A stretch of 43,912 nucleotides of DNA from an uncultured Eubacteriales bacterium (GTDB lineage Bacteria; Bacillota; Clostridia; Oscillospirales; Acutalibacteraceae), in NCBI GenBank assembly GCA_900317085.1, contig ONFJ01000005.1, positions 1 through 43,912 on the forward strand. Reading direction: 5' to 3'. Under the pieces are notes generated by a model, which searched no databases, was not told the origin of the DNA, and saw only the letters and a list, made by a program, of their open reading frames with translations. Shown here piece after piece: positions 8,028 through 15,220 of the stretch (its first letter is position 1; every line of letters begins with the position of its first letter). Made by a program: the position numbers and the translations under genes.

Positions 8028-9353
8028 TTGGCCAGAAACGACCAGATGAGACTTCGCTGCAGCTTCTGCGGGAAAACGCAGGACCAGGTAGACAAGCTCA
8101 TTTCCGGTATGAACGATACCTTCATCTGCGACGAGTGCGTAGAGCTCTGTGCGGAACTCGTCAACGATGATCTGGAACTGCGCGCCGCCCAGAGACGGCA
8201 GCGGGCCCAGAAAAACGCCAAACCCCTGCCGAAACCGCAGGAGATCAAGGCGACCCTGGACGAGTATGTCATCGGTCAGGACCGCGCGAAGATCACCCTG
8301 TCGGTCGCGGTGTACAACCACTACAAGCGCATCTTCTGCGGCGACCAGACGGACGTCGAACTCCAGAAGAGCAACGTCCTGCTCCTCGGTCCCACCGGTG
8401 TCGGTAAGACGATGCTGGCCCAGACCCTGGCGAGAACACTGGACGTCCCCTTTGCGGTGGCCGACGCCACGACCCTGACGGAAGCGGGCTACGTCGGTGA
8501 AGATGTCGAGAACATCCTCCTCCGGCTCATCCAGGCGGCCGAATTCGACGTCGAACGCGCCGAGACCGGCATCATCTACATCGATGAGATCGACAAGATC
8601 GCCCGGAAGTCCGAAAACCCGTCCATCACCCGTGATGTCTCCGGCGAAGGTGTTCAGCAGGCACTGCTGAAGATCCTCGAGGGCACCGTTTCCAACGTTC
8701 CTCCCCAGGGCGGACGGAAACATCCCCAGCAGGAGTTCATCCAGGTCGACACCTCGAACATCCTCTTCATCTGCGGCGGTGCCTTCGACGGCATCGAGAA
8801 GATCGTGGAGAAGCGCTCCGGCAACGGCGGCCTCGGCTTTGGCGCCGAGATCAAGTCGACGAAGGAACTCGAACTGACGGAAGCCATGCAGAACGTCATT
8901 CCCCAGGACCTCGTCAAGTATGGTCTCATCCCCGAACTGGTCGGCCGTATCCCGGTCCTCACGACGCTCGACGACCTCGACGAAGACGCGCTCGTCCGCA
9001 TCCTGAAGGAGCCGAAAAACTCCCTCGTCAAGCAGTATCAGGAACTGTTCCGCATGGACAATGTGGAACTCGAACTGGATGACGATGCTCTGCGCGCCAT
9101 CGCGAAAGAGACCCTGGAAAAGAAGACCGGCGCCCGCGGCCTGCGCGGCGTCATGGAACGTGTCCTGCAGCCTCTCATGTATGAGAGCCCCTCCGACTAC
9201 CGGATCGAGAAGATCACCATCACCGAAGACTATGTCCTCGGCAAGTCGGAACCGCTCCTCGTTCGCAACGAGGCGAGAGAACAGCCGGCACCGCTCCTGG
9301 TTGCCCCGGCCTCTGCGCCGCAGAGACGCAACCGGCGTGGAAACGTCAGTTAA
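8028..9353 (+). CDS. clpX: Clp protease ATP-binding subunit ClpX
   Basis: AAA+ unfoldase that selects substrates and threads them into ClpP. The N-terminal zinc-binding domain has Cys11, Cys14, Cys34 and Cys37. Walker A (GPTGVGKT) is at residues 121-128, Walker B is in [10 protein letters not shown], and the ClpP-docking loop lies around GFGAE. The length of 441 is typical. The start is a TTG at 8028 with CGGAGGGA 8 nt upstream; the N-terminus then matches the family. It sits 16 bp after clpP, so the two are co-transcribed, and an intrinsic terminator follows. Confidence 0.97.
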   Translation: MARNDQMRLRCSFCGKTQDQVDKLISGMNDTFICDECVELCAELVNDDLELRAAQRRQRAQKNAKPLPKPQEIKATLDEYVIGQDRAKITLSVAVYNHYKRIFCGDQTDVELQKSNVLLLGPTGVGKTMLAQTLARTLDVPFAVADATTLTEAGYVGEDVENILLRLIQAAEFDVERAETGIIYIDEIDKIARKSENPSITRDVSGEGVQQALLKILEGTVSNVPPQGGRKHPQQEFIQVDTSNILFICGGAFDGIEKIVEKRSGNGGLGFGAEIKSTKELELTEAMQNVIPQDLVKYGLIPELVGRIPVLTTLDDLDEDALVRILKEPKNSLVKQYQELFRMDNVELELDDDALRAIAKETLEKKTGARGLRGVMERVLQPLMYESPSDYRIEKITITEDYVLGKSEPLLVRNEAREQPAPLLVAPASAPQRRNRRGNVS

Positions 9354-9363
9354 GAGACTGCCC

Positions 9364-9402
9364 GCGGGACTGCTCCTTCTCTGGAACAGTTCCGCTTTTT
9401 TT
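9364..9402 (+). terminator. Intrinsic terminator between clpX and lon
   Basis: A 9-bp stem (GCGGGACTG at 9364-9372 with CAGTTCCGC at 9387-9395, one G-T pair) is followed by seven T residues. It lies 11 bp after the clpX stop and ends the clpP-clpX transcript, fully or in part. Confidence 0.75.
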
Positions 9403-9437
9403 GACTTATCATTTACGAACAGGTGGTGAACCACTGT

Positions 9438-11783
9438 ATGGATAATACCGATCGCAACGTCTATGCCATCCCCGTCGTCGCTCTGCGCGGACTCGTCGTG
9501 TTTCCGGAAATGGTGCTCCATTTCGACATCGCACGGCAGAAGTCCATCAACGCGATCCACGCCGCGATGGAATACGGTCAGGAGATCTTCCTGCTGACTC
9601 AGAAATCCCCCGAGACGGAGAACCCCGCCTTCGGACAGCTTTACAAGACCGGTGTCATCGCCCACATCCGCCAGGTCATCGCGGTGCCGGATTCCGACAA
9701 CCTCCGGGTCATCGTCGAGGGCAAGGAGCGGGCGAAACTGGAGAACGGCTATGACGGCTCGTTCCTCTATGCCGACGTCCAGAAGATCCCCCAGAAGGGC
9801 TACGCGAAGAAGGATGAGGAGTATGCCCTCGCCCTCATGCGCAAGGTCCGCGATTATTTCAACGAATATGCCGACTACTCCCCGAAGGTGGCGCCGGACG
9901 TCATGCTCCGGGTCGTCGATGACGACTCTCCCGGAGGCATCGCCGACTACATCGCCTCCGTGGTGAAACTCGACTTCGTCGAGAAGCAGAAGATCCTCGA
10001 GACCCTGCACCCGCTGCGCCGTCTCGAACTCGTCTGTGAGATCCTTGCCCGCGAGATCGACATGCTGAAACTCGAGTCTGAGATCTCCCGAAAAGTGGAG
10101 CAGAACGTCGACGACAACCAGCGCGAGTACTACCTCCGCGAGCAGATGCGCGTGCTCTCCGAAGAGCTCGACGGCGGCGACAGCCTCGACGAGATCGAGG
10201 AGTACCGCAAGAAGATCAACGGCATCAAAAACATTGAAGAAAAGTACCGGGAGAAGCTCCTCAAGGAACTTAGCCGTCTGCAGAAGATGGGCGGCAACCC
10301 CAGCTCCGAAGCCACCGTCGTGCGCAACTACCTCGACGTGGTCCTGGACCTTCCCTGGGATGAGACTTCCAAAGACAACCTCGACATCGAGAAGGCCCGC
10401 AAAGTCCTCGACAAGGACCACTACGGCCTCGACGACGTCAAGGACCGTGTCATCGAACTGCTGGCAGTCCGCAAACTGGCTCCGGACATCACGGGTCAGA
10501 TCATATGCCTGGCAGGCCCTCCCGGAGTGGGCAAGACGTCCATCGCCCAGTCCCTGGCGAAAGCCCTCGGGCGGAAGTATGAACGCATCTCCCTCGGCGG
10601 CGTCCGCGACGAAGCGGAGATCCGCGGCCACCGGAAGACCTACATCGGCGCCATGCCCGGCCGTGTGATGGCCGCCATGACCGACGCCGGAACCAACAAC
10701 CCGCTCATCCTCTTCGACGAGATCGACAAGATGGGCGCCGACGTGCGCGGCGACCCCGCGTCCGCCATGCTGGAAGTCCTCGATGCCGAGCAGAACAAAG
10801 CTTTCGTCGACCACTTCGTCGAAGTGCCCTTCGACCTCTCCAAGGTCCTGTTCTTGACGACCGCCAACAACAAGGCGAACATCCCGGCACCGCTCCTCGA
10901 CCGTATGGAGGTCATCGACCTCTACAGCTACACGTCGGAAGAGAAGTTCCACATCGCGAAAAAACACCTCATCCCGAAGGCCCTGAAGCGCCACGGGATC
11001 GAGAAGTCCCAGCTGAAGATCACCGATGCCGCACTGCGCCACATCATCTCCGACTACACGAGAGAGGCCGGTGTCCGTATCCTCGAGCGGAAGATCCACG
11101 AGATCTGCCGCAAGACCGCGCTGAAGATCGTCACCGACCCCGAGTACAAGATCTCGGTCAAGGTGGGCGACCTCACCGAACTGCTGGGTGTCCCGCACTT
11201 CAAAGAGTCCACCGAACTCGCGGACGAGGTCGGTGTCACCAACGGCCTTGCCTGGACCTCCGTCGGCGGCGAGATGCTGAAGGTGGAAGCGGCAGTCATG
11301 GAGGGCAAGGGCCGCCTCGAACTGACCGGTTCCCTCGGCGACGTCATGAAGGAGTCCGCACGGGCTGCCGTCAGCTACATCCGTACGAACGCGGACAAGC
11401 TGAAGATCGAGCCCGAGTTCTATGAACGCAAGGACATCCATATCCATGTGCCGGAAGGCGCTGTCCCGAAGGACGGTCCCTCTGCCGGCGTCACCATCGC
11501 GACGAGCCTTCTGTCCGCGCTCACAGGCTCCAAGGTCGACGGCCATGTAGCCATGACCGGCGAGATCTCCCTGACCGGACGGGTCATGCCCATCGGCGGC
11601 CTCAAGGAGAAGACCATGGCGGCTTACAAGGCCGGCATCAAGACGGTCATCATCCCGAAGGACAACGTCCCGGACCTCCAGGACGTCGACGACGTCGTGA
11701 AGAAGAACATCGAATTCATTCCGGTCTCCAGCCTCGGACAGGTCTGGAACCGCGCGATCATGAAAGACGGCAACGTTTTATGA
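9438..11783 (+). CDS. lon: ATP-dependent protease Lon
   Basis: Self-contained AAA+ serine protease of 781 residues that degrades misfolded and regulatory proteins in the cytosol. The N-terminal substrate-binding domain begins VYAIPVVALRGLVVFPEMV. Walker A (GPPGVGKT) is at 360-367. The C-terminal protease domain has the Ser-Lys dyad Ser682 (DGPSAG) and Lys725 (GGLKEK). I chose the ATG at 9438 because AGGTGG (9421-9426) is well spaced from it; two GTG codons at 9423 and 9426 overlap that site and are less likely. The stop overlaps the engB start (ATGA), so engB is translationally coupled. A promoter after the clpX terminator is not obvious. Confidence 0.96.
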   Translation: MDNTDRNVYAIPVVALRGLVVFPEMVLHFDIARQKSINAIHAAMEYGQEIFLLTQKSPETENPAFGQLYKTGVIAHIRQVIAVPDSDNLRVIVEGKERAKLENGYDGSFLYADVQKIPQKGYAKKDEEYALALMRKVRDYFNEYADYSPKVAPDVMLRVVDDDSPGGIADYIASVVKLDFVEKQKILETLHPLRRLELVCEILAREIDMLKLESEISRKVEQNVDDNQREYYLREQMRVLSEELDGGDSLDEIEEYRKKINGIKNIEEKYREKLLKELSRLQKMGGNPSSEATVVRNYLDVVLDLPWDETSKDNLDIEKARKVLDKDHYGLDDVKDRVIELLAVRKLAPDITGQIICLAGPPGVGKTSIAQSLAKALGRKYERISLGGVRDEAEIRGHRKTYIGAMPGRVMAAMTDAGTNNPLILFDEIDKMGADVRGDPASAMLEVLDAEQNKAFVDHFVEVPFDLSKVLFLTTANNKANIPAPLLDRMEVIDLYSYTSEEKFHIAKKHLIPKALKRHGIEKSQLKITDAALRHIISDYTREAGVRILERKIHEICRKTALKIVTDPEYKISVKVGDLTELLGVPHFKESTELADEVGVTNGLAWTSVGGEMLKVEAAVMEGKGRLELTGSLGDVMKESARAAVSYIRTNADKLKIEPEFYERKDIHIHVPEGAVPKDGPSAGVTIATSLLSALTGSKVDGHVAMTGEISLTGRVMPIGGLKEKTMAAYKAGIKTVIIPKDNVPDLQDVDDVVKKNIEFIPVSSLGQVWNRAIMKDGNVL

Positions 11784-12370
11784 GATTTGACCAGGTGACC
11801 TACGAGGCCTCCTACGGCACGTTCAAGCAGCTTCCGAAGAGTACTCTTCCGGAAGTCTGCTTCTCGGGCCGCTCCAATGTGGGGAAGTCCTCGCTCATCA
11901 ACAAAATACTGAACCGCAAACAGCTGGCCCGCGTCAGCTCGCAGCCGGGCAAGACCATCACCATCAACTTTTACAAAGGGGACGGCATCAAACTGGTCGA
12001 CCTGCCGGGCTACGGGTACGCGAAGGCGTCCAACGCCGAGAAAGACCGCTGGGGACAGATGATCAACGGATACTTCACGTCCGACCGGAACATCCCCCTG
12101 GTCGTCCAGCTCATCGACATGCGGCACAAACCCTCCAAAGACGACCTGCAGATGCTGCAGTTTCTTATGGAGACCAACACCACGTTCATCGTCGCCCTGA
12201 CGAAGAGTGACAAGCTCAACAAGACCCAGTACCAGGAGGCGCTCGCCGAGCGCTCCTCAGAGATCGCCCAGTACGGCGCCATCGCCATCATCCCGTTTTC
12301 CGCCAAGACCGGGGAAGGGGCGGACACCATCCGCCAGTTCATCGCCGACTCGGTCAAGTATGTTTCGTAG
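11780..12370 (+). CDS. engB: Ribosome biogenesis GTP-binding protein EngB (YsxC/YihA)
   Basis: Essential small GTPase needed for assembly of the large ribosomal subunit. The 196 residues show G1 (GRSNVGKSS, 30-38), the PGKT switch region (57-60), G3 (DLPG, 74-77, in VDLPGYGYAK) and G4 (TKSD, 141-144). The start codon overlaps the lon stop by 4 bp. The lon-engB pairing is common in Bacillota and suggests one transcript. Confidence 0.96.
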   Translation: MRFDQVTYEASYGTFKQLPKSTLPEVCFSGRSNVGKSSLINKILNRKQLARVSSQPGKTITINFYKGDGIKLVDLPGYGYAKASNAEKDRWGQMINGYFTSDRNIPLVVQLIDMRHKPSKDDLQMLQFLMETNTTFIVALTKSDKLNKTQYQEALAERSSEIAQYGAIAIIPFSAKTGEGADTIRQFIADSVKYVS

Positions 12371-12378
12371 TTTAGCAC

Positions 12379-12407
12379 TTTACAACGTGAAAAAATAATG
12401 CTAGAAT
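12379..12407 (+). promoter_or_regulatory. Promoter of the yerC-hslO pair
   Basis: TTTACA (12379-12384), exactly 17 nt, then TAGAAT (12402-12407). It starts 9 bp after the engB stop and lies 37 bp before the yerC start. Confidence 0.65.
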
Positions 12408-12444
12408 GACATTTACAAAACAACGTCACAGGAGGACGGAAACC

Positions 12445-12738
12445 ATGACGGAAAAATTGAAAGACGCCAACATGGATTTTCTTTTCGATTCGATCCTGAA
12501 ACTGGAGACCCGGGAAGAGTGCTACAAGTTCTTTGAGGACCTCTGTACCGTCAACGAACTCAAGTCCATCTCCCAGCGGGTCGTCGTCGCGAAAATGCTG
12601 ACCGAAAAGAGAGTGTACAGTGACATCGTTGCCGCCACCGGCGCATCGACAGCCACCATTTCCCGTGTCAACCGCTCCCTGAGCTACGGCGAAGGCGGGT
12701 ATGACATCGTATTCGAACGCTTACAGAAAGGCGAATAA
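12445..12738 (+). CDS. yerC: YerC/YecD family TrpR-like DNA-binding protein
   Basis: A 97-residue helical protein related to the Trp repressor. The middle and C-terminal part (VNELKSISQRVVVAKML ... SDIVAATGASTATISRVNRSL) is a clear TrpR-type helix-turn-helix; the second helix GASTATISRVNRSL would read DNA. Its targets and any ligand are unknown in most members. The ATG at 12445 is preferred over an in-frame upstream ATG at 12406, because GGAGG (12431-12435) precedes it at normal distance and the promoter -10 box overlaps the earlier codon. hslO follows after 8 bp. Confidence 0.85.
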   Translation: MTEKLKDANMDFLFDSILKLETREECYKFFEDLCTVNELKSISQRVVVAKMLTEKRVYSDIVAATGASTATISRVNRSLSYGEGGYDIVFERLQKGE

Positions 12739-12746
12739 ACCCCTTT

Positions 12747-13625
12747 ATGAGTAATCTTGTCCGTTGCATCGACCCTTCCGGACAGCTGACCTGCATGGCG
12801 GCTGACACGACCGCCATGGTACGGGAAGCCCGCAGGATCCATCAGACATCCAATGTATGTACGGCGGCCCTCGGTCGTCTTCTTACCGCAGCCTCTTTCA
12901 TGGGTATCACCCTGAAGGGGGCCGATCATTCTGTCACGCTTCGCATGGCGGGGGACGGCCCGGCCGGTTCTGTCATCGCGGTCTCTGACGCGAAGGGGAA
13001 CACCCGGGGCTATGTCATGAACCCGGACGTCCGTGTCCCGAACAAGTCGGAGCGGAAGCTGGATGTCGGCGGCGCGGTCGGACACAACGGCACGCTGTCG
13101 GTCATCAAAGACCTCGGCCTCAAAGACCCCTATGTGGGCCAGGTGCCGCTGGTCTCCGGCGAAGTGGCGGAAGATGTCACCGGTTACTACGCGATCAGCG
13201 AACAGACCCCGACGGTCCTGTCCCTCGGCGTGCTCTGCACCCCGGACACCGAAGAGGTCATCGTGGCCGGCGGGTTCATCATCCAGCTGCTGCCGACTGC
13301 GACGGAAGAGACCATCACGAAGGTGGAGGAGGGCCTGAAAGGCCTGCCCGCCGTCACTACCATGCTGACCGACGGACTGACCCCTCTGGAGATCCTGCAG
13401 AAAGCCCTGCCGAACTTCGAACTCGAGGTCCTCGAGGAGGCCGACACCGGGTACGAGTGCAACTGTTCGAGAGCCAGAGTGGAGAAAGCGCTCATCTCTC
13501 TCGGACCGGAAGAACTCCTCGACATGGCGAAGGACGAGACCACGGAAGTGGGCTGCCAGTTCTGCGATAAAAAGTATCATTTCACTTCCGAGGAACTGCG
13601 AAAACTTTCCAAAAAAAGTTGTTGA
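12747..13625 (+). CDS. hslO: Redox-regulated chaperone Hsp33
   Basis: Holding chaperone switched on by oxidation: its four zinc-binding cysteines form disulfides under peroxide or hypochlorite stress and the C-terminal region unfolds. All four are present as C238-x-C240 and C270-x-x-C273. The N-terminal domain (LVRCIDPSGQL ... LGRLLTAASFMG) is typical and the length of 292 is normal. A further cysteine is the very last residue. The gene has a weak ribosome binding site and is probably coupled to yerC. Its stop codon lies inside the -35 box of the tRNA promoter. Confidence 0.96.
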   Translation: MSNLVRCIDPSGQLTCMAADTTAMVREARRIHQTSNVCTAALGRLLTAASFMGITLKGADHSVTLRMAGDGPAGSVIAVSDAKGNTRGYVMNPDVRVPNKSERKLDVGGAVGHNGTLSVIKDLGLKDPYVGQVPLVSGEVAEDVTGYYAISEQTPTVLSLGVLCTPDTEEVIVAGGFIIQLLPTATEETITKVEEGLKGLPAVTTMLTDGLTPLEILQKALPNFELEVLEEADTGYECNCSRARVEKALISLGPEELLDMAKDETTEVGCQFCDKKYHFTSEELRKLSKKSC

Positions 13626-13650
13626 CATTGGGTGCCAAATGCTTTATAGT
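13622..13650 (+). promoter_or_regulatory. Strong promoter of the tRNA cluster
   Basis: Perfect TTGACA (13622-13627), 17-nt spacer and TATAGT (13645-13650). The -35 box overlaps the last bases of hslO, whose stop TGA occupies 13623-13625. Transcription should begin about 50 nt before the first tRNA. Confidence 0.82.
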
Positions 13651-13709
13651 ATAAAGCGTCGTCGGAACAGGGAACGCACCACAGCGGAGTTTCGAAGGCC
13701 CAATTTTTT

Positions 13710-13785
13710 GGGAGTATAGCTCAGCTGGGAGAGCACTTGCCTTACAAGCAAGGGGTCACAGGTTCGAGCCCTGTTACTCCCACCA
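13710..13785 (+). tRNA. tRNA-Val (anticodon TAC)
   Basis: The acceptor arms GGGAGTA/TACTCCC pair fully. The anticodon stem CTTGC/GCAAG encloses loop CTTACAA with anticodon TAC (reads GTA and related Val codons). The T-loop GGTTCGAGCC is standard. The 3' CCA is encoded (13783-13785). Confidence 0.96.
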
Positions 13786-13795
13786 TCAACAATAT

Positions 13796-13872
13796 GGCCC
13801 GGTAGTTCAGCTGGTTAGAACGCTAGCCTGTCACGCTAGAGGTCGACGGTTCGAGTCCGTTCCGGGTCGCCA
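13796..13872 (+). tRNA. tRNA-Asp (anticodon GTC)
   Basis: The acceptor arms GGCCCGG/CCGGGTC pair with one G-U. The anticodon stem CTAGC/GCTAG holds loop CTGTCAC, anticodon GTC. Discriminator G and an encoded CCA (13870-13872) are as expected for Asp. Confidence 0.96.
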
Positions 13873-13879
13873 TTATTGT

Positions 13880-13955
<76 letters not shown>

Positions 13956-13961
13956 TTTTAT

Positions 13962-14037
13962 GCGGATTTAGCTCATCTGGTAGAGCGCCACCTTGCCAAG
14001 GTGGAGGTAGCGGGTTCGAGCCCCGTAATCCGCTCCA
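13962..14037 (+). tRNA. tRNA-Gly (anticodon GCC)
   Basis: The acceptor arms GCGGATT/AATCCGC are perfect. The anticodon stem CCACC/GGTGG holds loop TTGCCAA, anticodon GCC. CCA is encoded at 14035-14037. Confidence 0.96.
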
Positions 14038-14048
14038 TTTTTTTATAT

Positions 14049-14123
<75 letters not shown>

Positions 14124-14131
14124 CTAAAAGG

Positions 14132-14161
14132 AAGTCCAGCACAGAAGGTGCTGGACTTTTT
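14132..14161 (+). terminator. Intrinsic terminator of the tRNA cluster
   Basis: Perfect 11-bp stem (14132-14142 with 14148-14158), 5-nt loop AGAAG and a run of five T residues. It lies 8 bp after the tRNA-Cys CCA. Confidence 0.9.
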
Positions 14162-14223
14162 CGTTTTCCCCCGCTATATTGAGAGTAGATGTTTGTGGAA
14201 TCGAAGGACGAGGAGGTATGACA

Positions 14224-15030
14224 ATGGCACTGACCGACGCTCAGCTGGAGCGGTATTCGAGACACCTCATCTTAAAACAGATCGGCGTGAAGGGGCAGAA
14301 GGCCCTGCTTTCGTCGAAGGTCCTGGTCATCGGGGCCGGCGGCCTCGGCAGCCCGGTCCTGTCTTACCTGGCGGCCGCCGGAGTGGGCACGCTCGGCATC
14401 TGCGACGGAGACGTCGTCTCTCTCTCGAACCTGCAGCGGCAGATCCTCTACACGACGGACGAGATCGGCCAGCCGAAGGTGGAGTGCGCGAAGCGCCGTC
14501 TTTCGGCGATGAACCCCGATGTCACCTTCGAACTCTATGACTATTATCTGACGCCCGACAACATCATGGACATCATCGCCCCCTATGACATGGTCGTCGA
14601 CTGCGTCGACACCTTCGCTGTGAAGTACATGATCAACGACGCCTGTGTCCTCGCGAAGAAGCCCTTCGTCCACGGCGGCATCCTCGGCTTCTCCGGCCAG
14701 GTCCTGACCGTTCTGCCGGGCACAGCCTGCTTCCGCTGCTTCTTCCGCGACCCGCCCCCGAAAGAGGTCTCGCCGACCTGTGCCGAAGCCGGTGTCGTCG
14801 GTGTCACACCGGGCTTCATCGGGAGCCTGCAGGCGACCGAGGTCGTGAAGTACCTGACCGGCTCCGGAACGCTTCTGACCAACACGCTCCTGGTGGTCCA
14901 CGCGGACGACATGGAGTTCGCGCGGCTCGAACTGCCGGAGAAGGACGAGAACTGTCCGGTCTGTGGGAAGCACTCCACGATCTTAAAGGCCGAACTGGCG
15001 GAACAGAACGCCTGCGAGATCAAAGAGTGA
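14224..15030 (+). CDS. ThiF/MoeB/HesA family E1-like adenylyltransferase
   Basis: Activates the C-terminal glycine of a small ubiquitin-like sulfur carrier (MoaD or ThiS) with ATP, for molybdopterin or thiamine synthesis. The 268 residues have the nucleotide-binding GAGGLGSPVLSYLAAAGVG, DGDVVSLSNLQRQILY, a candidate catalytic Cys in SPTCAEAGVVGV, and zinc-binding pairs CFRC and CPVC. The ATG at 14224 lies 6 nt after AGGAGGT (14211-14217); an ATG at 14218 touches that site and is too close. A MoaD-like gene is 2.1 kb downstream, which makes a cofactor-sulfur role for the aldehyde oxidoreductase plausible (inference). A terminator follows, so it is its own unit. It cannot be assigned to MoeB rather than ThiF or HesA by eye. 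Confidence 0.88.
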   Translation: MALTDAQLERYSRHLILKQIGVKGQKALLSSKVLVIGAGGLGSPVLSYLAAAGVGTLGICDGDVVSLSNLQRQILYTTDEIGQPKVECAKRRLSAMNPDVTFELYDYYLTPDNIMDIIAPYDMVVDCVDTFAVKYMINDACVLAKKPFVHGGILGFSGQVLTVLPGTACFRCFFRDPPPKEVSPTCAEAGVVGVTPGFIGSLQATEVVKYLTGSGTLLTNTLLVVHADDMEFARLELPEKDENCPVCGKHSTILKAELAEQNACEIKE

Positions 15031-15055
15031 CTCAGTTTTAAGAACATAATGTCTG

Positions 15056-15093
15056 AAAAAGCAATCCTGTATATATACAGAATTGCTTTTTTT
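15056..15093 (+). terminator. Intrinsic terminator after the E1-like gene
   Basis: Outer stem AAAAAGCAAT/ATTGCTTTTT (15056-15065 with 15082-15091) encloses an inner palindromic stem CTGTATATATACAG. The flanking A-run and T-run make it usable in both directions, although no gene lies on the other strand. Confidence 0.8.
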
Positions 15094-15112
15094 GTCCATA
15101 TATGTCTATAAT
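15083..15112 (+). promoter_or_regulatory. Candidate promoter of the aldehyde oxidoreductase operon
   Basis: A perfect TATAAT at 15107-15112 has TTGCTT (15083-15088) 18 nt upstream, inside the 3' arm of the terminator. This predicts a leader of about 100 nt before the start codon at 15221. Confidence 0.5.
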
Positions 15113-15118
15113 CAAGAT

Positions 15119-15220
15119 GAGTAAGCATGTTTTTTGGCCGGGAGCGGTTGTGGTGGACCGGGACCGGTGGAAAAGGCATATCACATGATTTGAAAAAAAG
15201 AGAGCAAGGGAGATGAAACA
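15119..15220 (+). other. Approximately 100-nt GC-rich leader of the aldehyde oxidoreductase operon
   Basis: The predicted 5' untranslated region contains a GC-rich core (about 15135-15175) in an otherwise A-rich stretch. CCGG and T-run segments near 15130-15140 can pair with CCGG and an A-run near 15164-15176 around an internal loop. I do not recognise the conserved core of the molybdenum/tungsten cofactor riboswitch, so this is only a leader with possible structure. Confidence 0.3.

Noticed and set aside
7980-11546. A 1,188-codon minus-strand frame across clpX and lon
   Set aside because: Same antisense artefact; both sense genes are unmistakable.
15119-15220. Calling the leader a molybdenum-cofactor riboswitch
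   Set aside because: I could not identify the conserved core of that RNA class; position alone is not enough.
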